Assembly (NCBI RefSeq): GCF_000010505.1
Contig: NC_010729.1
Location: forward strand, 978,501-1,042,500
Reading direction: 5' to 3'
Source of the DNA: Porphyromonas gingivalis ATCC 33277
GTDB lineage: Bacteria > Bacteroidota > Bacteroidia > Bacteroidales > Porphyromonadaceae
Length of the DNA: 64,000 nt
Positions 50,924-59,249 of this stretch are shown here, in pieces. Positions within the stretch are counted from its first letter, which is position 1; the number at the start of each line of letters is the position of its first letter. The notes under the pieces are model-generated. The model did not search any database. It was not told the DNA's origin and saw only the letters and a program-made list of their open reading frames with translations. The position numbers were made by a program, and so were the translations under genes.

Positions 50924-51854
50924 GATTGTTCAGGGGAGAGGATTTCGAGGGGTGATAAACTATGTTTTGGAGAAAGATCGTGCTCAGCTCTTGCAGGCAG
51001 AAGGCATTCGTCTGAAAGATAGAGAAGCTATAATCCGAAGCTTTGTTACTCAAAGTAAACTTAATCCCAAGATTACGAAACCTGTAGCCCACATCTCTTT
51101 GGATTTCTCAGCTCAAGATAAAGGGCGTTTAACGGATGCTTTTATGGTCAAGGTGGCACAGGAATATTTACAGAAAATGAGCTACTCCAACACGCAGTAT
51201 CTTATTGCTCGTCACCACGATACAGAGCATCCACACATACACATAGTAATCAATCGTATTGATAACGATGGTCGAAGAATTTCGGATCAAAATGAAAAGC
51301 TACGTAGCACGAAGATCTGCATGGAACTGACCAAGAAATACGGATTATATATTGCTTCTGGAAAAGAGAATGTCAAGCGTGAACGGCTGAAAGGGAACGA
51401 CAAAACCAAATATGAGATTTACGATGCTCTCAAAAAAGCTATTCCTCAAAGTTTAACGTGGGGCCAGTTGCAAGCGACCCTAAAGCAATCAGGTATAGGC
51501 TTGGAATTCAAGATGAATGGCAATACAGATAAGATTCAGGGCATCATTTTTGAGAAAGACGGTAATCGGATTTCAGGCTCCCATGTAGATAGAGAATGTA
51601 GCTTCTCAAAGATTGACAGGCAGATTAAAGATAATGCCTATCAAGCACTGCAAGTGGCAGAAAAACAGGAGTTCAAAACATCAGAAATAGGAGGTGTGAT
51701 GGATGCTCTTGATTCTCTTATCGGGCAACTCAACATTTTCTCTCTCTTTAATAGTCCTCATTATGATGCAACGCTTGCCGAATACATTCAGGCTCTGAAA
51801 GCCCGAAAGTTGGCAGCTAAAAGCAAAATCAGGATACGCAGAGTACTGCACTAA
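50913..51854 (+). CDS. MobP/MobV-like relaxase
   Basis: 313 residues. Relaxase motif III RHHDTEHPHIHIVINRI with H102, H106, H108 and H110 for metal binding, and N-terminal MIAKIVQGRGFRGVINYVLE containing Tyr17 as a candidate nicking residue. Motif II-like KPVAHISLDFSAQDKGRLTD. It nicks the origin of transfer and leads the strand into the recipient. It has no C-terminal helicase, so relies on a host plasmid or ICE. Confidence 0.92.
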   Translation: MIAKIVQGRGFRGVINYVLEKDRAQLLQAEGIRLKDREAIIRSFVTQSKLNPKITKPVAHISLDFSAQDKGRLTDAFMVKVAQEYLQKMSYSNTQYLIARHHDTEHPHIHIVINRIDNDGRRISDQNEKLRSTKICMELTKKYGLYIASGKENVKRERLKGNDKTKYEIYDALKKAIPQSLTWGQLQATLKQSGIGLEFKMNGNTDKIQGIIFEKDGNRISGSHVDRECSFSKIDRQIKDNAYQALQVAEKQEFKTSEIGGVMDALDSLIGQLNIFSLFNSPHYDATLAEYIQALKARKLAAKSKIRIRRVLH

Positions 51855-51879
51855 TGTTTAACCACAAAAGAAAAAGTAT

Positions 51880-52602
51880 ATGAATACAGATAGAATGGAT
51901 ACTTCAGCCGTATATGGTCTATTTGAGGAATTGAAGCAAAGTCTTACGGAAATGGCTTCATCCTTAAGAGGAAGATCTGAGCAGCAAACCATCGACTTGA
52001 GTAAAGTCGAAGAACTTTTTGAGAAGATGAATACACTTTCAAAGCAAGAGGTGTTTTCGCCCGAACAAATCAGGGTCTTGGAAGAAATACTTGCCAAGGG
52101 CATCGTGACAGGACTGGAAGCAGTTTTTGAGAAGCTGGATGGATGGAATGCAGAGAAAAGAGAGACTCTACAAGCCATTGGGGCGAAAATTGATGAGCTG
52201 AGCAAAGAGAGTCGTACTGTCATCCGCAAAGAACATGTTTTTAGTCTTGACTTTAAGAATAGTAAAACGGCTATCACTCTTTGCTGTATGGGGCTTGTTC
52301 TTTTGTTTTCTCTGGTTGGAAACTTCTGGCAAATGCGACAAAATAGTCAACTGTCGGATAATGACTTGAAGTATCGCTACATCAAAATGTATGGAGAAGT
52401 TAATCAGGAAAAGCTAATGGATTTGGAAACGCTCTTCAGCTATCAGAGAGACGAACAGCAGATTGCACTTATCCGAGAACAAGTGGAAACTTACGAGCGG
52501 TTAGTTAAAGAACAGGCAGAAAAGGCAGAACGAGCCCGCCTGAACACATCGCAGGCAAACGAACTTCAGAAGCAAGCAGAATCCATAAAACAACAGAAAT
52601 AA
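51880..52602 (+). CDS. Mobilization-associated coiled-coil membrane protein
   Basis: 240 residues. A soluble N-terminal part (VYGLFEELKQSLTEMASSLR), one TM helix (AITLCCMGLVLLFSLVGNFW, about 127-147), and a long charged coiled coil (ALIREQVETYERLVKEQAEK). Such genes follow the relaxase in Bacteroides mobilizable elements. The function is unknown. 25 bp behind the relaxase, so in the same operon. Confidence 0.7.
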   Translation: MNTDRMDTSAVYGLFEELKQSLTEMASSLRGRSEQQTIDLSKVEELFEKMNTLSKQEVFSPEQIRVLEEILAKGIVTGLEAVFEKLDGWNAEKRETLQAIGAKIDELSKESRTVIRKEHVFSLDFKNSKTAITLCCMGLVLLFSLVGNFWQMRQNSQLSDNDLKYRYIKMYGEVNQEKLMDLETLFSYQRDEQQIALIREQVETYERLVKEQAEKAERARLNTSQANELQKQAESIKQQK

Positions 52603-52686
52603 ATACTCCTTTTCTGTACCCATTAAACGATTTAAGGGAATGAGAAAATAAATCCTCGTTCCCTTTTTATATGCTATTTCATTTCA

Positions 52687-52694
52687 TATATTTG
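52687..52694 (+). promoter_or_regulatory. Promoter -7 element (TATATTTG) for the XRE/defence unit
   Basis: TATATTTG, a perfect TAnnTTTG match, lies about 26 bases before the XRE gene and after the end of the mobilization genes. Confidence 0.5.
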
Positions 52695-52719
52695 CGCTAT
52701 CAAAAGAATATTGAACACG

Positions 52720-52935
52720 ATGGATAAACCCATGAATCGAATAAAAGAAGTGCTTGAGGAGAAAGGTATTAAGCAAACATGGCTTGCCGAAAAACTCGGC
52801 AAGAGCTTCAGCATTGTCAATGCCTATGTCCGCAACCGCCGTCAACCAAGTCTCGAAACCCTTTTCCAGATTGCGGAGATATTGGGAGTAGAAGTGAAAG
52901 AGTTAATCATTTATGCAAAAAGTACGGATTTTTAA
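52720..52935 (+). CDS. Small XRE-family HTH regulator
   Basis: 71 residues from ATG 52720 (MDKPMNRIKEVLEEKGIKQT); alternatives are TTG 52711 or ATG 52732. HTH: WLAEKLGKSFSIVNAYVRNR, then QPSLETLFQIAEILGVEVKE. It comes just before the SIR2-HerA unit and may control it. Close relatives exist in many Bacteroidetes elements. Confidence 0.85.
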   Translation: MDKPMNRIKEVLEEKGIKQTWLAEKLGKSFSIVNAYVRNRRQPSLETLFQIAEILGVEVKELIIYAKSTDF

Positions 52936-52967
52936 AATTTGCCTCAAAGGATGGTGTATGTGTAAAA

Positions 52968-54215
52968 ATGACATCAGAAAAAGTTGAAAACATAAAAGAA
53001 AATACGATGACTACACTAACGCATGATTTAACAAGGCATCTTAGGGCTCTTCGTCAAACTCTCTCTCAGGATAAAAAACCTATTGGGTTCTTTATTTCTG
53101 CAGGTTGTCCATTATCTGTGCCAATGCCAGAGGGAGAATGGCCTCTCATTCCTGATATGAAACAATTATCCGAGTATGTTTCATCCAAACTATCTAAACT
53201 TCCTAATGAACAAACTGCTTTTGACCGATTGATAAAAGAACTCGAATCAGCGGACAAGGATAAAAATAACTTAGAAGACGTTCTAAGCTTTGTCCGATCG
53301 CTAAAAAGTGTGGCATGCGGAGGGGGAGAGGTAAGAGGACTTAAGGAGCAGGAACTTATTGAATTAGAAATAAGTATATGCAAGCATATTATTGAAAAAG
53401 TCCGAAGAGATTTACCTAATAAGGAAACTCCCTATCATAGGTTTGCAAAGTGGATTAGTGCAATTGATAGAGATAGGCCTGTAGAAATTTTTACGACAAA
53501 CTACGACTTGCTGATGGAACAAGCTCTCGAAGAGTTGAGTATTCCGTATTTTGATGGTTTTGTTGGTTCTAGGCAATCATTCTTTGATTTAAGATCTATT
53601 GAAGACAATCTAATGCCCAAGCATTGGTCTAGATTATGGAAAATACATGGCTCCATAAATTGGTATCAAAAAGCAAACAAAGAAGTTTTTCGCTCCGATA
53701 TGTTCAAGGATGATACAGATACATCATTTTTGATTTATCCCTCTCATTTGAAGTATGACCAAAGTCGAAAGATGCCTTTTCTCGCATTATCAGACCAATT
53801 AAGTCGTTTCCTAAGACACCCCTCTGCTGCTCTCATATTGTGCGGATATTCTTTTAATGACGAACATATCAACGATACAATCGTAAATGCCTTAAAATCT
53901 AATCCCACTGCAATCGTGATAGCATTGATGTATGGTAACATCAAAACAAATACGGGGGGAGAAAGCTATCCAAGAGGTGTTGAAATAGCTCAAAAAAGAC
54001 ATAACATGAGTTTTTGGACTAAGGATGAAGCAATAATTGGCACCAATCGAGGGAAGTGGAGCAAAATATCAGATAGCTCTGATGATGTATTGCATTTTAT
54101 TAAGGAAGACGGAAGCACTTCCAATATATATACTGAAATAGGAGACTTCAAGGTGTTTTCGGAGTTTTTGAGTTCTCTTATTGGATATTCAGGGGAGGAA
54201 GAAGATGGCAAATAA
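52968..54215 (+). CDS. SIR2-family NADase-like defence protein
   Basis: 415 residues from ATG 52968; ATG 53007 (MTTLTHDLTRHL) is also possible. Sirtuin-like motifs: FFISAGCPLS (residues 41-50) as the nucleotide loop, FTTNYD (175-180), HGS (227-229, catalytic His candidate) and LILCGYSFNDEHINDTIVNA. SIR2 domains of defence systems consume NAD. Its end overlaps the next gene (HerA) by 11 bases, giving the pair known as SIR2-HerA. The sequence between the motifs is α-helical, as in those proteins. Deacetylation is unlikely because the zinc Cys ribbon of classical sirtuins is absent. Confidence 0.85.
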   Translation: MTSEKVENIKENTMTTLTHDLTRHLRALRQTLSQDKKPIGFFISAGCPLSVPMPEGEWPLIPDMKQLSEYVSSKLSKLPNEQTAFDRLIKELESADKDKNNLEDVLSFVRSLKSVACGGGEVRGLKEQELIELEISICKHIIEKVRRDLPNKETPYHRFAKWISAIDRDRPVEIFTTNYDLLMEQALEELSIPYFDGFVGSRQSFFDLRSIEDNLMPKHWSRLWKIHGSINWYQKANKEVFRSDMFKDDTDTSFLIYPSHLKYDQSRKMPFLALSDQLSRFLRHPSAALILCGYSFNDEHINDTIVNALKSNPTAIVIALMYGNIKTNTGGESYPRGVEIAQKRHNMSFWTKDEAIIGTNRGKWSKISDSSDDVLHFIKEDGSTSNIYTEIGDFKVFSEFLSSLIGYSGEEEDGK

Positions 54216-56106
54216 AGCAACTTATATAGGAGAGATACAGAGTGTTGATGGGACTACTGTTAGCATATCTTTATCCACTGATTGTATTTCGGGACTCACC
54301 TATGTTAATGGAGAAGGATATAAAATAGGACAAGTTGGAAGCTTTGTAAAGATTCCCTTGGGATATAACGATTTATTCGGTATCGTTTCGCAAATAGGAG
54401 CTAACGCCGTTCCAGAAAAACAGATAGAGATTCAGCCATATGGTAATAGATGGATGACTGTCCAGCTTATTGGGGAAGGACAGGGAAATGGAGGCTTTGA
54501 AAGAGGAATTTCACAATATCCAACAATAGGAGATGAAGTTCATTTAGTCTCAGAAAATGATTTAAAGCGAATATATGGTCAAATAGAAAAACCATATTTC
54601 GTCAAAGTTGGTCATATTGCAGGAGCAGAATCAATCCCAGCATTGATCGATGTTAACAAGTTAATCACTAGACACTCTGCCATTGTTGGTACTACTGGCT
54701 CCGGTAAATCAACGACAGTCGCGGGGATATTAAGTGCACTATCAGATCCCAATAAATATCCATCATCAAGAATTATTGTATTGGATATCCATGGGGAATA
54801 CACCACAGTCTTTGGGGATAGAGCAATTGTATATAGAATTAATGCTGATAAATCAAGTAAAAAAAATGAAAGGGAGCTATGTCTGCCTTATTGGGCTTTA
54901 AGTTTTGACGAGTTACTTGAAATAAGTTTTGGAGCTATCAGTCAGGAAAAAGATAAAATTGTTATTTTGGAGAGAATATTAAAAAGTAAAGTAGAAGCCT
55001 TTGATAAGTTTCCCAAAGAAGGGATAGATAGAGAGACGTTGAGTGTAGATAGCCCTACTCCTTTTAGTCTACATAAACTCTGGTATGAATTATATAAGGA
55101 AACTATTGGAACATACTACAGCAAACGTGCAGGTCTGCCAATAGACAATCTCGCCTATGAAAAAGATTCGACAGGTGAAGAAATAAAAGGAAACCCGCTG
55201 AAAGGCATTCCTCCTCAATTCAGAAAGCCTAAAAATGACAAAAATGACGATGAAAAGATCAATTTTTTAAATATGGGATTGAGCTCTAGTAGTCAACTTA
55301 TTGCTTTAGGTTCAAAATTGAGAGTTCCCAGATTTGATTTTTTATTCAATCCTGGAAAATGGACTCCCGATTTAGACGGGAAGACTGAAAAAGATCTTGA
55401 TGAGTTATTCAAAGAATGGATTGGGAGTGATAGGGCTGTTACAATTTTTGATTTATCTGGCATTCCCTCTTCAATTCTAAACACAGTCATAGGTGTTCTA
55501 TTGAGGATATTATATGAAGCTCTTTTTTGGACTCGAAATCTTTCTCAAGGCGGAAGACAAAGACCATTATTATTGGTAATGGAAGAAGCTCATAATTATT
55601 TGAACGACAACTTTAACGGGGCAGCTTCTATTGTTGTCCAGAGAATAGTAAAGGAGGGAAGAAAATATGGAATAGGCGCAATGATTGTGAGTCAAAGACC
55701 TTCAGAAATAAATTCGACCATACTTTCTCAATGTGGAACATTTATCTCTCTTAGGCTGTCAAATGCAACGGATAGAGGGCACATTTGTTCTGCTATAACT
55801 GATAATCTGGAGGGATTAACAAGTATGCTTCCAATACTAAAAACAGGAGAGGCCATCATATTAGGCGAAGGTGTTAAATTGCCAATGCGCACATTAATTG
55901 ATGCTCCAGCCAAAGATCGCAGACCTGATAGCCAGGACCCGATTGTTTTTGAAACCCAAGATGAGGAGAGCTCTCAAGAAGTGGGAGGCTGGGGAATTCC
56001 AATGGAGCCTGAACCAAATTATAAAGAATTTCTGCAAGTATGGCGTTCTCAGAATCCTAATTTAATAACACAAAAAAATCAAAAAAAATGGAAAGACAAA
56101 TCGTAA
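54205..56106 (+). CDS. herA: HerA-type hexameric ATPase
   Basis: 633 residues from ATG 54205 (MANKATYIGEIQSVDG). N-terminal HAS barrel (GSFVKIPLGYNDLFGIVSQI), Walker A GTTGSGKS at 162-169, Walker B LLLVMEEAHNYL, and sensor GAMIVSQRPSEINSTILSQC with Arg finger SNATDRGHI. HerA is a DNA-translocating ATPase. Paired with SIR2 it forms a known phage-defence complex. Overlaps SIR2 (11 bases) and the KTSC gene (19 bases), implying one polycistron. Confidence 0.93.
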   Translation: MANKATYIGEIQSVDGTTVSISLSTDCISGLTYVNGEGYKIGQVGSFVKIPLGYNDLFGIVSQIGANAVPEKQIEIQPYGNRWMTVQLIGEGQGNGGFERGISQYPTIGDEVHLVSENDLKRIYGQIEKPYFVKVGHIAGAESIPALIDVNKLITRHSAIVGTTGSGKSTTVAGILSALSDPNKYPSSRIIVLDIHGEYTTVFGDRAIVYRINADKSSKKNERELCLPYWALSFDELLEISFGAISQEKDKIVILERILKSKVEAFDKFPKEGIDRETLSVDSPTPFSLHKLWYELYKETIGTYYSKRAGLPIDNLAYEKDSTGEEIKGNPLKGIPPQFRKPKNDKNDDEKINFLNMGLSSSSQLIALGSKLRVPRFDFLFNPGKWTPDLDGKTEKDLDELFKEWIGSDRAVTIFDLSGIPSSILNTVIGVLLRILYEALFWTRNLSQGGRQRPLLLVMEEAHNYLNDNFNGAASIVVQRIVKEGRKYGIGAMIVSQRPSEINSTILSQCGTFISLRLSNATDRGHICSAITDNLEGLTSMLPILKTGEAIILGEGVKLPMRTLIDAPAKDRRPDSQDPIVFETQDEESSQEVGGWGIPMEPEPNYKEFLQVWRSQNPNLITQKNQKKWKDKS

Positions 56107-56297
56107 GTTCATCTAACATCGCCTCTATAGGCTATGACGACACAACAAGTACATTAGAAATAGAATTTCTTAATGGAAGTGTTTATCATTACTATGATGT
56201 TCCGCACCGAGAATATCAAGGCTTAATGCAAGCAGAATCACATGGCAAATACCTTGCAGCAAACATAAAAGGGAAATATAGATACTCCAAAGTCTAA
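56088..56297 (+). CDS. KTSC-domain protein
   Basis: 69 residues, all domain: SSNIASIGYDDTTSTLEIEF, LNGSVYHYYDVPHREYQGLM, HGKYLAANIKGKYRYSKV. KTSC domains are small beta-rich modules found on their own or next to larger conflict-system proteins; the function is not known. Its ATG is inside the HerA gene's 3' end (19-base overlap), and the next gene starts 4 bases after its stop, so it belongs to the operon. Confidence 0.85.
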   Translation: MERQIVSSSNIASIGYDDTTSTLEIEFLNGSVYHYYDVPHREYQGLMQAESHGKYLAANIKGKYRYSKV

Positions 56298-56301
56298 GGT
56301 T

Positions 56302-57348
56302 ATGTCCGTAATAAAGATAAATAAACAACTTAAAAGAGTAGAAATAAAGGAATTTGAAATTGAGAATGAAATCGTTTTCAATTTCTTTAATAGCACTTCA
56401 GCCTCTGAAAGAGATGGGAAGTTGTTACAAGCTGTTTATATCGGAGTTTTGGCCTTGATGGAAGATCGCTTTTCATCTTTTCTTTCAAAGACAACCAACG
56501 AATTGGGCACTGAATTAGAAAGCCTGAAAATGATTTTTGAAATGAAAAAGGAGATCTTCTATAGATCAACGATAAAAGGAGTTTTAGCAGAGAATGACAT
56601 TGCAGAGTTTCTTATCAAATATTTCGAGGACAAAAAAATTCCAGATAAAGTTTATTTGACAGGAAATACCATAGGAAGATTGCCTAGAAATAAAACAGGG
56701 GATATTGTCTGCGAATTGAATGGACAAGATGAATTCAAAATCGTACTCGAATGTAAATTTGATAAAAGTATTAAGCTAGGAGATATCGATTCAAAAGAGA
56801 TATTCACACGCAAAACAGATACGGCTTGGAGTCAGCTGATAGAGGCGCAAGCCAATAGAGAAGCCCAAGCAAGCATTATTGTATTGGATATCTCTCTAAC
56901 AGACAACTCAATACTACAGAAATATGAAAACGTCGGATATATCCCTGATATAGGGTTTGTTGCTATTGTTAATTCTCAAAAAGGGGACTATTCAAATCTT
57001 TCTATTGCCTATATGTTGGCAAGAGACATTGTCTTGAATGCTAAAACCATTGACTTTGATAAAAATATATTGTTGATGCTTGTTAATCGCACGATTAAAG
57101 ACATCAATGAGATTTTGAGCATTAGATCATTGATAAATAATAATATTGAAAACAACAAGGTTATTCTGAAACAGCTAGAGAAGAGTATTCTTTTGATGGA
57201 ATTTAATCAAGAATATTTGAAGAAATTTCTGAAGAGTGGGATGTTAACAAAGGAAGACTTATTAGCGTTTTATCAAGGAGAATCATTGAAAGATAAGTAT
57301 AAATTGATTGAGACAAATATTGAAAACGAAATACTCCTCAATGAGTAG
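56302..57348 (+). CDS. Predicted PD-(D/E)XK-like nuclease, 348 aa
   Basis: An N-terminal helical part (LLQAVYIGVLALMEDRFSSF) is followed by a nuclease-like core: E97 in GVLAENDIAEFLIKYF, GD at 133-134 in NKTGDIVCELNG, ECK at 150-152 in FKIVLECKFDKS, and Q162-type region with QLIEAQANREAQAS. D134 and E150-x-K152 fit the PD-(D/E)XK active site. C-terminal helices (SIRSLINNNIENNKVILKQL) may contact partners. Directly behind the KTSC gene. The nuclease call is my inference from the motif, not a family match I can name. Confidence 0.6.
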   Translation: MSVIKINKQLKRVEIKEFEIENEIVFNFFNSTSASERDGKLLQAVYIGVLALMEDRFSSFLSKTTNELGTELESLKMIFEMKKEIFYRSTIKGVLAENDIAEFLIKYFEDKKIPDKVYLTGNTIGRLPRNKTGDIVCELNGQDEFKIVLECKFDKSIKLGDIDSKEIFTRKTDTAWSQLIEAQANREAQASIIVLDISLTDNSILQKYENVGYIPDIGFVAIVNSQKGDYSNLSIAYMLARDIVLNAKTIDFDKNILLMLVNRTIKDINEILSIRSLINNNIENNKVILKQLEKSILLMEFNQEYLKKFLKSGMLTKEDLLAFYQGESLKDKYKLIETNIENEILLNE

Positions 57349-57403
57349 TATTCAGAACTAATTTTCAATATTTCCTTCATTGGTTATAGAAATAACTTTA
57401 AAT

Positions 57404-58626
57404 ATGAATTCTGAAACCAACCGTATAGAATACAAACAAGAACTTATAGATGATTTGGAAAAAGAGGCAATCGCTTTTCTGAATTATCACGAAGGAGGCG
57501 TAATTTATATTGGAATCGACAAAACAGGGAAAGCTGTTGGCGTTTCAGATATTGATGGTGATATGCTCAAAATCAAAGATCGACTGAAGAATAACATTAT
57601 GCCATCATGTCTAGGATTATTTGATGTCTCAGTAGAAGGCGTTGATTCAAAAAACGTGATAAAAATTACTCTGGCAAGTGGAACGGAAAAGCCGTACTAT
57701 ATCAAGAAACTTGGGATGTCGGAAAGAGGCACATTCATTCGTGTCGGTACTTCTGCTGAACCAATGCCCGTAAAGATGATAGAATCTCTATTTGCCAAAC
57801 GTACTCGGAACTCCATTGGCAAAATCAAGTCTCCAAACCAGAACCTTACTTTTGAGCAACTTAAGATATACTACGAGGGATCAGGGAAAACACTAAATCA
57901 GCAGTTTACGTCCAATTTGGAGCTGATTACAGAAGAAGGCGAATACAATTATGTAGCATACTTATTGGCTGATACCAATGGAATATCTGTGAAAGTGGCA
58001 AAATACAATGGATTTGACCGTGTTGACTTGACAGAAAACAACGAGTATGGGTATTGTTCGTTAATAAAGGCAACCAAACAAGTATTGTTCATAACGATTA
58101 TACCTCGGAAGTGCCACCTAAATTTGAGTTCTTTGATGATAGAATTGAGATTACATCATTTGGCAGTTTGCCACAAGGCATGACAGAGAAGGAGTTCTTT
58201 GAAGGCTATTCGGTGCCACGCAATAAAGAATTAATGCGCGTATTTCGAGATTTAGATTTAGTAGAACACTTAGGGTCTGGTGTCCCACGTATTTTGAACA
58301 GTTACGGAAAAGAATGTTTCAAGTTTACAGAGAACTTTTTACGAATGATATTTCCGGTGTCCGAGCAAGTAACCGAGCAAGTAACCGAGCAAGTAACCGA
58401 GCAAGTAAAAGAACTGGTTAAGATAATGAACAACGAGATGGATAGGCAAGAGATACAAGAAAAATTGGGTCTTTCTCATAGAGAAAATTTCCGTTCAAAT
58501 TATTTAAAGCCTGCATTAGAACAAGGATTTATAGAAATGACTATCCCCAATAAACCTAATAGTAGTCTGCAAAAATATCGGCTAACAGTATTGGGCAAGC
58601 AGTTAAAAGTTAAATTGTTCCCTTAA
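57404..58626 (+). pseudogene. AlbA_2/Schlafen-like DNA-binding protein, broken by internal deletion
   Basis: Frame 1 from ATG 57404 (MNSETNRIEYKQELIDDLEK) holds the AlbA_2 domain (NYHEGGVIYIGIDKTGKAVG, ERGTFIRVGTSAEPMP), and YCSLIKATKQVL. Frame 2 (58054-58626) carries HNDYTSEVPPKFEFFDDRIE, LGSGVPRILNSYGKECF and the C-terminal HTH (DRQEIQEKLGLSHRENF). Relatives have tens of residues between KATKQVL and HNDY, including an N-terminal loop with REALVNAFVH-like sequence; these are absent here, and the frame changes near 58086. So a deletion, not a one-base indel, is the likely cause. Tandem 12-base repeats encode EQVTEQVTEQVTEQV. Confidence 0.78.
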
Positions 58627-58740
58627 CCTCATTTATAAGAGATTCAGTAGTACAATGAAATAATATCTTCGTAATTATTGTCAATATGAGAAAAGAGTTA
58701 AAAAATAATCGACAGGTCAGTTTCAACCATAAGAAATACA

Positions 58741-59196
58741 ATGGACTTTATCTTCAGTAGAATAGAAAAGTATTACCCCTATAATCTGCTCCTGTTAGCA
58801 GACGAAACAGTTGTAGCTATAAACAAGTATCTTCCTTATTCAGATGTTTACATAGCAAAACAACAGGGGAAAATAGTAGGTGTGATAAGTCTGTTGCCAG
58901 TAGATAAACAAACGATTGAAATAAAAAACATAGCTATCTCTCCTGCATATCAGGGGAAAGGGCTGGGTAGCTGGATTCTGAAAAAAGCAGAAGAAATTGC
59001 TAGAAAAGGTGGTTATATAACCATTATTGTCGGCACAGCTGATTGTGGGACAAAACAGATTCAATTTTACGAGAAGCATGGTTATTCGAAGTATGCGATA
59101 AAGGAAAACTTTTTTCTTGAGAATTATGCCCAGCCAATTTATGAAAATGGGATAATACTAAAAGATATGATTATGTTGAGAAAAGAGTTGAAATGA
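58741..59196 (+). CDS. GNAT-family N-acetyltransferase
   Basis: 151 residues. Acetyl-CoA loop: KNIAISPAYQGKGLGSWILK (Q/RxxGxG/A pattern), followed by GGYITIIVGTADCGTKQIQF and YEKHGYSKYAIKENFF. The acceptor is unknown. Small enzyme gene in the cargo region; between the two Schlafen-like genes. Confidence 0.9.
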   Translation: MDFIFSRIEKYYPYNLLLLADETVVAINKYLPYSDVYIAKQQGKIVGVISLLPVDKQTIEIKNIAISPAYQGKGLGSWILKKAEEIARKGGYITIIVGTADCGTKQIQFYEKHGYSKYAIKENFFLENYAQPIYENGIILKDMIMLRKELK

Positions 59197-59249
59197 AGAC
59201 AGATAGGTAAAGATTACCCGATATTACATATGGAGATAAAGGGAAAATT

